Below, one piece after another: positions 1 through 5,524 of a stretch of 5,524 nt of DNA (position 1 is the first letter of the stretch; the number at the start of each line of letters is the position of its first letter). The stretch is from an uncultured Alphaproteobacteria bacterium (GTDB taxonomy: Bacteria; Pseudomonadota; Alphaproteobacteria; Caulobacterales; Parvularculaceae): the NCBI GenBank assembly GCA_938003575.1, contig CALKYG010000486.1:1-5524 (forward strand), written 5' to 3'. The notes beneath the pieces were generated by a model, which worked only from the letters and a program-made list of their open reading frames with translations, was not told where the DNA came from and did no database searches. The position numbers were made by a program, and so were the translations under genes.

Positions 1-1538
1 TGAAGGCGACGGCGGGCGGCGGCGGCAAGGGCATGAAGATCGTCGAGCGCGAAGCGGACCTCGCCGAACAGCTCGCCAGCGCGCAACGCGAAGGAAGGAA
101 TTCCTTCGGCGATGACCGCATTCTGGTTGAGAAATACATTCCCCGCGCGCGCCATCTCGAAGTGCAGATTATCGGCGACGGCAAGGGAAACGTCGTTCAT
201 TTCTTCGAGCGCGACTGCTCGGTTCAGCGCCGGCATCAGAAAATCATTGAGGAAGCGCCCGCCCCGCGCCTTCCGGCGGATGTCCGCGCCCGTTTGCACG
301 CGATCGGCGTCAATGCCGGCAAGGCTGTCGATTATCGCGGCGCCGGCACTGTCGAGTGCCTTTATGACGGCAAGGACGGCGTCTGGTTCATGGAGATGAA
401 CACGCGCCTTCAGGTCGAGCACCCCGTTTCTGAGGAGATCACCGGCGTCGATCTCGTCGAGTGGCAATTGCGCATTGCGGCCGGCGAAGGGATGCCGCTG
501 CGGCAGGAGGAGATCCGCGAACGGGGCTGGGCTTTCGAGGCGCGGCTCTACGCGGAAAATCCCGATAATAATTTCTCGCCGTCAATCGGAACCCTGACCA
601 CGCTGCGCCTGCCGCAGGAACCGCGCACCGACTCCGGCGCCGAGGAAGGGCAATCGATCACGCCCTTCTATGATCCGATGATCGCCAAGATCATTCGCCA
701 TGGTCAATCGCGCGAGGAAGCGCTCGCCCGGCTTCGTCTGGCGCTCGCCGAAATCCGCGTCGGCGGCATCGAGACGAACGCGCGATTTCTTCACCGGCTC
801 GCGTCCGATCCTGATTTCATCGCCGGAGACGTCTCAACCCGCTATATTGAGGAGCATCGCGAGTCGTTGTTCGCCAACCCTGCGATCGAGCAGCGCGCCG
901 TCGCCGCGACGCTGCTGGCGCGCCATCTGGAAATGCGCGCGCGAGCGACGTGCGATCCGTGGGACTCCCTCGCCGGCCTCCGGCTCAACAAGCCGGCGAA
1001 GTCCGTCGCCTGGATCACGCTTGACGGCGAACCGGCGATCGCGCGCATGACGCAAAGCGCCGCCGGTTTTGACGTTGAAATCGATCCCAACGCCTCGGCC
1101 GCCGGCCGGCGCGACGGCGCGGAAAAGCGCGACGTTGTCAGATTCTCCTTTTCGGGCGCGCCGTCTGCGAACGGCCTTCGCCTCACCATGAACGGCGAGA
1201 CGTTTGAAGCGAGCGTCATCGATCATGGGCGAATGAAACGGGTCTTCATCGGCGCCGATCACGTCGATATTCAGCATCCTGACGTGCTCTCGGGCGCGCT
1301 CGGCGGCCATTCGGCGGAAGGATCGCTGATCGCCCCGATGCCGGGCGTCGTCACCTTGCTGAAAGCCAAACACGGCGAGCGCGTCGCCGCCGGCGCCGTT
1401 CTGCTCGTCATGGAGGCGATGAAAATGGAGCACGCAATCAAGGCGCCCCATGACGGAATCGTCAAGTCTTTCCGCTTCAAGCCCGGCGATCAGGTGAAGG
1501 ACGGCGATCTGCTGGTGGAGTTTGAAGAGAGCGCCTAG
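1..1538 (+). CDS. mccA: Methylcrotonyl-CoA carboxylase alpha (biotin carboxylase/BCCP) subunit, 5' truncated by window edge
   Basis: This subunit carboxylates its own biotin using ATP and bicarbonate. The beta subunit then passes the CO2 to an acyl-CoA, here probably 3-methylcrotonyl-CoA in cytoplasmic leucine breakdown. The frame is open from base 3, so the ATG at 33 is internal. The codons before it spell the ATP-grasp loop KATAGGGGKGM. Counting that Met as residue 1, the biotin carboxylase core follows: FERDCSVQRRHQK (K70, matching E. coli AccC K238), MEMNTRLQVEH (E121, N123, R125) and FEARLYAENP (R171, matching R338). A divergent linker domain lies at about 275-425. The C-terminal biotinyl domain has APMPG and then EAMKMEH, with biotinyl Lys464 (codon 1422-1424). 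By comparison with AccC about 168 N-terminal residues are missing, so the full protein would be near 670 residues, normal for MccA or PccA. MccA is preferred over propionyl-CoA carboxylase because HMG-CoA lyase lies nearby. The beta subunit is not in view, so the substrate is inferred. Confidence 0.9.
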   Translation, partial: KATAGGGGKGMKIVEREADLAEQLASAQREGRNSFGDDRILVEKYIPRARHLEVQIIGDGKGNVVHFFERDCSVQRRHQKIIEEAPAPRLPADVRARLHAIGVNAGKAVDYRGAGTVECLYDGKDGVWFMEMNTRLQVEHPVSEEITGVDLVEWQLRIAAGEGMPLRQEEIRERGWAFEARLYAENPDNNFSPSIGTLTTLRLPQEPRTDSGAEEGQSITPFYDPMIAKIIRHGQSREEALARLRLALAEIRVGGIETNARFLHRLASDPDFIAGDVSTRYIEEHRESLFANPAIEQRAVAATLLARHLEMRARATCDPWDSLAGLRLNKPAKSVAWITLDGEPAIARMTQSAAGFDVEIDPNASAAGRRDGAEKRDVVRFSFSGAPSANGLRLTMNGETFEASVIDHGRMKRVFIGADHVDIQHPDVLSGALGGHSAEGSLIAPMPGVVTLLKAKHGERVAAGAVLLVMEAMKMEHAIKAPHDGIVKSFRFKPGDQVKDGDLLVEFEESA

Positions 1539-2041
1539 GCCGGGCCCGCCGGCTTCGCCAATTCTTTTCTGACGAAATCAACAAACGCCGGGTCCTCGCC
1601 CTGGAGATTATTCTCCACATAACGCGCAAAGTCGGGGCGCTTCAGCCAGTAGGAAAAGAAATCCGCCCATGACTGCCAGCGCCGGCCGCCCTGGCCCGTC
1701 GGTGCGTCTTCATAGAGAAGAATGAACGCCCGCTCGAACAGCGCCATCAGCATTTCGTAATAGATCGACTGGCGCCGGCGCTGCTCCGGCGAGAGGTCTG
1801 AAGACGACGAACCGTCAAGCGCGTCAAGCTCAGGATGGGCGAGCGCGGCTTCGAGGAGCGAGGAATATTGCTGCGACAGCGCGACGTAGATTTCATCCTC
1901 TCGCTGTTCGATCTCCTTCGCCTCGTTGACGCGCTCCGCGCGCAACTCCCGCCAGATCGTCACAACCGCGATCGGCAGGCCGAGCACGGTGACGAGATAA
2001 CTCAGGAATTCCCAAAGGCGTATCGCCTCGTCGTCGATCAT
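1535..2041 (-). CDS. Uncharacterised single-pass membrane protein
   Basis: I do not recognise a named family. Read from the ATG at 2041 the protein has 168 residues. A hydrophobic segment at about residues 9-30 (WEFLSYLVTVLGLPIAVVTIW) is followed by a basic, charged helix (RELRAERVNEAKEIEQRE). The soluble remainder is rich in aromatic and acidic residues and ends in a Pro/Ala tail. This suggests an N-terminal anchor with a helical, probably cytoplasmic, domain, which is an inference. An in-frame ATG at 2071 would add ten residues (MAGAEDGSRA). Its upstream AGG touches the start codon, whereas GGGAG at 2049-2053 lies 7 bases before the ATG at 2041, so the inner start is preferred. The gene converges on mccA with interlocking stop codons and diverges from the AhpD-like gene. 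No catalytic motif is seen. Confidence 0.75.
   Translation of the reverse strand: MIDDEAIRLWEFLSYLVTVLGLPIAVVTIWRELRAERVNEAKEIEQREDEIYVALSQQYSSLLEAALAHPELDALDGSSSSDLSPEQRRRQSIYYEMLMALFERAFILLYEDAPTGQGGRRWQSWADFFSYWLKRPDFARYVENNLQGEDPAFVDFVRKELAKPAGPA
1537..1555 (+). terminator. Possible weak terminator hairpin after mccA
   Basis: The stem is AGGCCGG (1537-1543) with CCGGCTT (1549-1555) around a 5-base loop: five G-C pairs, one G-T pair and one A-T pair. It starts inside the mccA stop codon and lies within the end of the convergent gene's coding sequence. The T-rich run that follows (TTCTTTTCT, from about 1562) begins several bases after the stem and is interrupted, so this is not a clean intrinsic terminator. 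It may only reflect GC-rich codons. Confidence 0.22.
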
Positions 2042-2048
2042 CGCGCGG

Positions 2049-2053
2049 CTCCC
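2049..2053 (-). promoter_or_regulatory. Ribosome binding site choosing the 2041 start
   Basis: GGGAG on the minus strand lies 7 bases upstream of the ATG at 2041. The alternative ATG at 2071 has only an AGG directly abutting it, so this site decides the likely start of the membrane protein gene. Confidence 0.55.
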
Positions 2054-2167
2054 ATCTTCGGCTCCGGCCATCCTAGCGGCGCCCGCCGGACAGAAAAGCC
2101 GCGCCGCCGCGAGCCTCTGGCGGGCCGGGCGGACAGAAGGTAGCTTGCGCCCCTCGCATCACGCGAC

Positions 2168-2173
2168 GGAGGA
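2168..2173 (+). promoter_or_regulatory. Strong ribosome binding site of the AhpD-like gene
   Basis: GGAGGA, with 6 bases between GGAGG and the ATG at 2179, is close to the ideal Shine-Dalgarno. The in-frame ATG at 2188 would be 15 bases away, so 2179 is the start. Confidence 0.75.
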
Positions 2174-2178
2174 CCGGC

Positions 2179-2481
2179 ATGTACGACATGAAGCACGTCA
2201 GGAAACTGAGCAGGCTCGGCGAGCTTGCGCCTGAGGCGATGAAGGCTTTTGCGGCGTTCGACAAGGCGGCGCTCGCGGACGGCGCCATTCCGGTGAAATA
2301 CAAGGAGCTGGTCGCGCTCGCCGTCGCAATGACGACGCAATGCCCCTATTGCCTCGAAATTCACAAGGGCGCCGCGAAAAAGGCGGGCGCCACCGACGCC
2401 GAAATCGCCGAAGCCGGGTTCATCACCGCCGCCTTGCGCGCCGGCGCCGCCGTCACGCACGCAACGCATCTCGTCGACTAG
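2179..2481 (+). CDS. AhpD-like / carboxymuconolactone decarboxylase-family protein
   Basis: This is a 100-residue, single-domain member of the AhpD/CMD family: small all-helical oligomeric proteins, many of them thiol-dependent peroxidases or disulfide reductases. The core motif is QCPYCLEIHKGAAKKAG, with Cys55, Cys58 and His62. Glu43 lies 12 residues before the first Cys. The Glu/Cys/Cys/His spacing equals that of Mycobacterium tuberculosis AhpD (Glu118, Cys130, Cys133, His137), while the position of its His132 is Tyr57 here. The protein is far shorter than two-domain AhpD (about 175 residues), so it should not be named ahpD. A thiol redox or hydroperoxide role is inferred from the motif, and the reductant is unknown. 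There is no signal peptide, so it should be cytoplasmic. The gene diverges from the membrane protein gene and ends 7 bases from the end of the convergent glycoside hydrolase gene. Confidence 0.9.
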   Translation: MYDMKHVRKLSRLGELAPEAMKAFAAFDKAALADGAIPVKYKELVALAVAMTTQCPYCLEIHKGAAKKAGATDAEIAEAGFITAALRAGAAVTHATHLVD

Positions 2482-2488
2482 GCCGTCC

Positions 2489-3892
2489 CTATTTTTGCTG
2501 TACGATCGTCACGACGCCGCGCGCCGGAATGGAAAGCCGCGCGAGGCCGTCGGGGCCTACCGTGACGGCTCCCGCCTTTTCGGCGAGAACGTCCGCAGTC
2601 GTGCGCTCGACCAAATAGGTTCCGGGCGCAAGCCCCGAAACGGAGAATTCGTCCGGTCCGTCGGCGATCACGGAAAGAACCGCGCGCCCGTCCGGCTTGA
2701 CGAATGCGAGCGGCTTCAGCGCCGGGTCGGCCGAGCTTGCGCCGACGCGGACATCGCCGATGCGCGCGTGACGCCAGATCTGCGAAAGCGCGCGCGTGCG
2801 GGTTCCGAGCCTGACGCGGTCGCCTTTCGGCCGCGTCGGATCGCCGACGAGGAGGTATTTGCCGCCGTCGTTGAAATGCGCGATGCCCCATTGCTGCCAC
2901 GCCGATACGTTCGCAATGGTCATATCGGCGTAAAATTCATTCACGTCCGCCCGCAGATGCTCAAGCATGGCTGTCTTGACGCCGGCGTCTTTCGCAGCCC
3001 GCGCGATATCGCCGCGGATCGTGTCGGCGGGCCTGTCATAGGAATGGTAGGCGATGACGTCGATATCCGCGCCGGACCGCATGGCCGTGTTGTAATAATA
3101 GAGCGCGTTCTTCGCGAGCTTCGTCGACGGCGCGATGATCTGCGGGTCGAAGCCTTCGGCGTTCAGCCGCTTTCTGACCGCCTTGACCGCGGGGCCGATG
3201 CGCTCGGCCTGCCATGTTCCCGAATTTTCGGGCTCCAGCACGACTTCAAAGGCGTCAGGCGTCAGGCCGTATTTCGATTTCAGATGCTTGAAGGCCTCCG
3301 CGACGAGTTCGGCGTATTCTTCAGGCTTCAGGGCGAGATCGAGGCCCCCAAGGTTTCCCTTGGCGAAATCGACGAAGCAGACATTGACGAATAGCTTCTC
3401 GCCCCGCGCCGCCAGAAGGTCCCGCATGGGCAGGACGACATTCTCGACACGGAAATCGAGGTCCGTCCACTGGAAGCCGGACGGATCGGCGACAAAGGGA
3501 TCCTTGTTGTCGTTCTCATTGGCGTAAAACTGCGCCTCGAATTCATCATGCGTAAACTCGCCGGACTGGAACGGCGTCCAGATGTCGGCGCGGCTTTCAT
3601 TGCCGGAACGGATTTCGAGGCGCAGCCGGTTGACGCCGGCCTCTTCGACGAGATCGCCGAGCACCTCGTCAATCGACTCGATAAAGCTTGGGTCGTACCG
3701 GTTTTCCCTCTTGTTGATCTCCCACGCGCGAATCGTCGCCTCCCAGCCCTCGAGCCGCTGAAAGCGTTCCGAAAGATCGACCGCAATATCGTCGCCCGCC
3801 GCTTTCGTCTTCAGGATCGGCGCTGAGGCGAACAGCGCCGAAACCGCCGCCGCCGCCGCCGCGAGCGCGACAAATCCCAGGTTACGTGTCAT
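2489..3892 (-). CDS. Secreted clan GH-A glycoside hydrolase, GH30-like
   Basis: This 467-residue exported protein has a signal peptide (MTRN, then a hydrophobic Ala-rich stretch, with likely cleavage after ASA at 22-24; no lipobox Cys). Its architecture resembles GH30: a first beta strand with VDLSERFQRLEGW (38-50), a (beta/alpha)8 barrel, and a C-terminal beta-sandwich (about 377-467) ending in PARGVVTIV, like the usual GH30 end. In the barrel, FEVVLEPENSGTW (215-227) fits the beta-4 acid/base region, giving Glu220. AYHSYD (281-286) fits beta-6, and AMLEH suggests Glu311 as the nucleophile. Unusually, Leu219 replaces the Asn that normally precedes the acid/base. The expected role is hydrolysis of a beta-glycoside or polysaccharide outside the cytoplasm, and the substrate cannot be told. 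GH39- or GH5-like families are alternatives. The ribosome binding site is weak (GGA 5 bases before the ATG). The neighbours give no polysaccharide-use context. Confidence 0.8.
   Translation of the reverse strand: MTRNLGFVALAAAAAAVSALFASAPILKTKAAGDDIAVDLSERFQRLEGWEATIRAWEINKRENRYDPSFIESIDEVLGDLVEEAGVNRLRLEIRSGNESRADIWTPFQSGEFTHDEFEAQFYANENDNKDPFVADPSGFQWTDLDFRVENVVLPMRDLLAARGEKLFVNVCFVDFAKGNLGGLDLALKPEEYAELVAEAFKHLKSKYGLTPDAFEVVLEPENSGTWQAERIGPAVKAVRKRLNAEGFDPQIIAPSTKLAKNALYYYNTAMRSGADIDVIAYHSYDRPADTIRGDIARAAKDAGVKTAMLEHLRADVNEFYADMTIANVSAWQQWGIAHFNDGGKYLLVGDPTRPKGDRVRLGTRTRALSQIWRHARIGDVRVGASSADPALKPLAFVKPDGRAVLSVIADGPDEFSVSGLAPGTYLVERTTADVLAEKAGAVTVGPDGLARLSIPARGVVTIVQQK
3844..3861 (+). repeat. 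Six CCG trinucleotide repeats in the signal peptide coding region
   Basis: Six tandem CCG units lie here. Read on the minus strand they make a run of identical GCG codons for Ala11-16 of the glycoside hydrolase signal peptide. Gain or loss of a unit would keep the frame and only alter the length of the hydrophobic core. Confidence 0.7.
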
Positions 3893-3903
3893 GGTGGTCC
3901 ATG

Positions 3904-3931
3904 TTGCCGGATTGAAAGATCGCCCAATAAT
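3904..3931 (+). promoter_or_regulatory. Candidate sigma70-type promoter for mvaB
   Basis: TTGCCG (3904-3909) and AATAAT (3926-3931) are separated by 16 bases. They lie in the AT-rich 65-base gap between the divergent glycoside hydrolase and HMG-CoA lyase genes. The -10 match is 5 of 6 and the -35 match 4 of 6. Transcription would begin about 20 bases before the mvaB start. The same AT tract reads TATTAT on the minus strand, so it may also serve the opposite gene, though no well-spaced -35 was found there. Confidence 0.35.
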
Positions 3932-3957
3932 AAGCCGTAACTCATAAGCAATCGGAA

Positions 3958-4863
3958 ATGAAAGTGCAAAACGCCGTTAAAATCGTCGAGGTCGGCCCGC
4001 GCGACGGACTGCAGAACGAAAAGCAGACCGTCAGCGTCGAAACGAAAGTCGAGCTTGTCGAGCGCCTCGCCGCCGCCGGCTTTACGACCGTCGAGGCCGG
4101 CGCCTTCGTGTCGCCCAAATGGGTGCCGCAAATGGCGGCGTCCGGCGAGGTCATGGCGCGCCTCAGGCGCACGCCCGGCGTTTCCTTCCCCGTGCTGGCG
4201 CCCAACCTCAAGGGATATGAGGCTGCGCGCGCCGCCGGCGCGGACACCGTCGCCGTTTTCGGCGCGGCGTCTGAATCTTTCTCGCAGAAGAACATCAATT
4301 GTTCGATTGCGGAAAGCCTGGAGCGATTCAGGCCGGTGATCGACGCGGCGAAAGCGGACGGCGTGCGCGTGCGCGGCTATGTGTCCTGCGTTCTCGGCTG
4401 TCCTTATGAGGGGAGAGTGCCGCTGGCGAACGTCGTCAAGGTGTCGAAGGCGCTCTATGACATGGGCTGTTACGAGATTTCACTTGGCGATACGATCGGC
4501 GTCGGCACGCATGACGAAGCCCGTGCGATGATCCGCGCCGTCGCGGGCGAGGCGCCGGTCAACGCCATCGCCGGCCATTATCATGACACCTATGGACAGG
4601 CGCTCGCCAACATCTGGGCTTCGATCGCGGAAGGCGTGCGCGTCTTCGATGCATCGGTGTCGGGCCTTGGCGGCTGTCCCTATGCGCGCGGCGCGTCTGG
4701 CAATGTCGCCTCTGAAGACGTCGTCTACTCGCTCAGCCGTTCCGGCGTAGAGACAGGCGTCGACCTCGACGCCCTGATCTCGATCAGCCTGTGGATTTCG
4801 GACGCGCTCGGCCGCGCGCCGGGATCAAAGGTCACGCTCGCCCGCGCCGGCGCGGCAGGCTGA
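3958..4863 (+). CDS. mvaB: Hydroxymethylglutaryl-CoA lyase
   Basis: This enzyme cleaves (S)-3-hydroxy-3-methylglutaryl-CoA to acetyl-CoA and acetoacetate, the last step of leucine degradation, in the cytoplasm. The 301-residue protein is full length for bacterial HMG-CoA lyases and is one TIM barrel of the DRE-TIM metallolyase family. EVGPRDGLQNE carries Arg15 and Asp16. Glu46, His207 and His209 (GHYHDTYGQ) and Asn249 follow, and the signature GLGGCPYARGASGN contains the catalytic Cys240. All sit at a constant offset of 26 from the human residues Arg41, Asp42, Glu72, His233, His235, Asn275 and Cys266, so the enzyme should be active. The start is uncertain by two codons: ATG at 3958 has GGA only 1 base away, while GTG at 3964 has the same GGA at 7 bases. 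An in-frame stop at 3931 rules out a longer form. A thioredoxin-like gene follows on the same strand. Confidence 0.95.
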   Translation: MKVQNAVKIVEVGPRDGLQNEKQTVSVETKVELVERLAAAGFTTVEAGAFVSPKWVPQMAASGEVMARLRRTPGVSFPVLAPNLKGYEAARAAGADTVAVFGAASESFSQKNINCSIAESLERFRPVIDAAKADGVRVRGYVSCVLGCPYEGRVPLANVVKVSKALYDMGCYEISLGDTIGVGTHDEARAMIRAVAGEAPVNAIAGHYHDTYGQALANIWASIAEGVRVFDASVSGLGGCPYARGASGNVASEDVVYSLSRSGVETGVDLDALISISLWISDALGRAPGSKVTLARAGAAG

Positions 4864-4864
4864 A

Positions 4865-4877
4865 CCGGCGGCGCCGG
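4865..4877 (+). other. Short GC hairpin just after mvaB
   Basis: CCGGC (4865-4869) and GCCGG (4873-4877) form a perfect 5-pair stem with a 3-base loop, 1 base past the mvaB stop. No T tract follows, so it is unlikely to terminate fully. It might shield the 3' end of mvaB mRNA or attenuate read-through into the next gene. Chance occurrence in GC-rich DNA is also plausible. Confidence 0.25.
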
Positions 4878-4918
4878 AATTGTGACTGGCGAAATCGCGC
4901 AGACCGGGTAAGACGACT

Positions 4919-4925
4919 GGAGGAG
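4919..4925 (+). promoter_or_regulatory. Ribosome binding site of the thioredoxin-like gene
   Basis: GGAGGAG lies 9-11 bases before the ATG at 4935. It fixes that ATG as the start. A longer in-frame reading from 4791 would overlap mvaB, lacks such a site, and would put an arginine-rich tail ahead of the export signal. Confidence 0.7.
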
Positions 4926-4934
4926 ATATCGCCG

Positions 4935-5405
4935 ATGACGCCCCGCCGGATCGCAACTTACGCGCTTGTCGCCGCCTTTGCGGGCGCGTTCTTTATGGCC
5001 GCGCGGGCGCCGGCGACAAACGTGCGGTCAGGCTATGACGGCGAACCGGAAATCGTTGCGGCGACATTCGCATCGGCCTGGTGTTCAGCGTGCAAGGTGC
5101 TGAAACCCAAACTCGCAAAGGTCATCCCGGACTTTGCGGGCGAGCCCGTCGCCTTTGTCGAATTCGACTTCACGTTCGGCGCGCGCGACGAGCTGAAGGC
5201 TGAGGCGGTTAAATACGGAATCGGCGACCTCTATGAGCGCAACAAGGGCGCGACGGGATTCACAGTGATCGTTGATCGCGAGACCGGCGAGATTCTCGAC
5301 ACCCTGACGATGAATTTTTCAGAAGGCGCCATGAAGTCAGCCATCGCGCGCGCGATCGCGATCGCTTCGCATACGGACGGCAAGGCGGCGCCGGCGCCGC
5401 AGTAA
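4935..5405 (+). CDS. Exported thioredoxin-fold protein with WCSAC active site
   Basis: The protein has 156 residues. Arg4-Arg5 followed by a hydrophobic stretch (about 6-23) is an export signal or membrane anchor. Possible cleavage is after APA (25-27), and the domain is then periplasmic. The thioredoxin-like part begins near Glu39, with strand EIVAATFASAW and the redox motif Trp49-Cys50-Ser51-Ala52-Cys53-Lys54. VAFVEFDF (72-79) is the next strand, and FTVIVDRETGEIL (109-121) is the hairpin that normally follows the cis-proline. That proline is absent: the segment reads GATGFTVIVD, with Phe109 where Pro is expected. The two cysteines imply thiol-disulfide chemistry such as reduction, oxidation or electron transfer, but partners are unknown. 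It does not clearly match TlpA, DsbA or DsbE/CcmG. A low-complexity tail ends in AAPAPQ. The gene starts 71 bases after mvaB on the same strand, so co-transcription is plausible, but nothing else links the two functions. Confidence 0.85.
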   Translation: MTPRRIATYALVAAFAGAFFMAARAPATNVRSGYDGEPEIVAATFASAWCSACKVLKPKLAKVIPDFAGEPVAFVEFDFTFGARDELKAEAVKYGIGDLYERNKGATGFTVIVDRETGEILDTLTMNFSEGAMKSAIARAIAIASHTDGKAAPAPQ

Positions 5406-5524
5406 GGCGGACCTTCCCGCTTGCCGATTTCACTTGTCCCGCGCCCGATTTTGAGTCACCATCATATCTGTTCCGAGGGGCGTCCCGCCTGTCGCCAATG
5501 GACGACGGCTCGTGCGACGCGCAA
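5406..5524. other. Right-edge region without a supportable gene
   Basis: There are 119 bases after the thioredoxin-like stop codon. An ATG at 5498 opens nine codons to the window edge, but the nearest GA-rich stretch (GAGGGG, 5475-5480) is 17 bases away. A 4-pair stem (GCGG 5407-5410 with CCGC 5417-5420) is too short for a terminator. Minus-strand frames could also enter from the right. The content cannot be decided here. Confidence 0.4.

Noticed and set aside
33..35. ATG at 33 as the start of the carboxylase subunit
   Set aside because: The frame is open to the left edge, and the codons just before it encode the glycine-rich ATP-grasp loop, so this Met is internal.
834..1451. Long antisense open frame of about 205 codons inside mccA
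   Set aside because: It is a by-product of GC-rich codon structure. The plus strand encodes conserved linker and biotinyl domains, and the antisense product has no recognisable motif.
2482..2488. Bidirectional terminator between the AhpD-like and glycoside hydrolase genes
   Set aside because: Only 7 bases lie between the stop codons. A short T run follows (TATTTTT), but there is no convincing stem.
2495..3394. Plus-strand open frame of about 299 codons opposite the glycoside hydrolase
   Set aside because: It is antisense to a gene with a signal peptide and recognisable barrel motifs. The translated product is Arg-rich with no domain pattern.
4791..4934. N-terminal extension of the thioredoxin-like protein into mvaB
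   Set aside because: The extension is arginine-rich, overlaps mvaB, and would bury the export signal. The GGAGGAG before the ATG at 4935 supports the shorter form.
5352..5365. Tandem GCGATC units resembling a HIP1-type or binding-site repeat
   Set aside because: Just over two copies are present, and they encode Ala-Ile repeats in the thioredoxin-like protein. Codon-level repetition explains them.
5498..5524. Start of a new gene at the right edge (MDDGSCDAQ)
   Set aside because: Only nine codons are visible, no ribosome binding site lies at proper spacing, and other frames are equally open.

Overview
The window is GC-rich and densely coded, with short gaps and strong GGAGG-type ribosome binding sites before two genes. 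The protein sequences and the leucine-catabolism genes suggest an alphaproteobacterium. That assignment is an inference from composition and gene content, because no rRNA or other marker gene is present. No mobile element, tRNA, rRNA or CRISPR array is visible.

Layout: (1) 1-1538 (+) is the 3' three-quarters of a biotin-dependent acyl-CoA carboxylase alpha subunit, most likely methylcrotonyl-CoA carboxylase (mccA/liuD), cut off by the left edge. (2) 1535-2041 (-) is an uncharacterised protein with one N-terminal membrane segment. Its stop codon interlocks with that of mccA in a shared CTAG. (3) 2179-2481 (+) is a 100-residue AhpD-like/carboxymuconolactone decarboxylase-family protein with a CxxCxxxH redox motif. 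(4) 2489-3892 (-) is a secreted clan GH-A glycoside hydrolase that most resembles GH30. (5) 3958-4863 (+) is hydroxymethylglutaryl-CoA lyase (mvaB/liuE), with every catalytic residue in place. (6) 4935-5405 (+) is an exported or membrane-anchored thioredoxin-fold protein with a WCSAC active site. (7) 5406-5524 contains no gene that can be supported.

How the genes fit together: MccA and HMG-CoA lyase are the carboxylation and final cleavage steps of leucine degradation (3-methylcrotonyl-CoA to 3-methylglutaconyl-CoA, and HMG-CoA to acetyl-CoA plus acetoacetate). They are usually close neighbours in liu-type clusters. Here they lie on the same strand but are about 2.4 kb apart, separated by three genes in alternating orientation with no obvious link to leucine. 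The thioredoxin-like gene follows mvaB by 71 bases on the same strand and may be co-transcribed with it.

This looks mostly like an ordinary chromosomal metabolic region, and I found no convincing new multi-gene system. The points most worth a second look are a GH30-like enzyme with Leu in place of the near-invariant Asn before its presumed acid/base Glu, a thioredoxin fold that seems to lack the cis-proline, and the interrupted leucine cluster.
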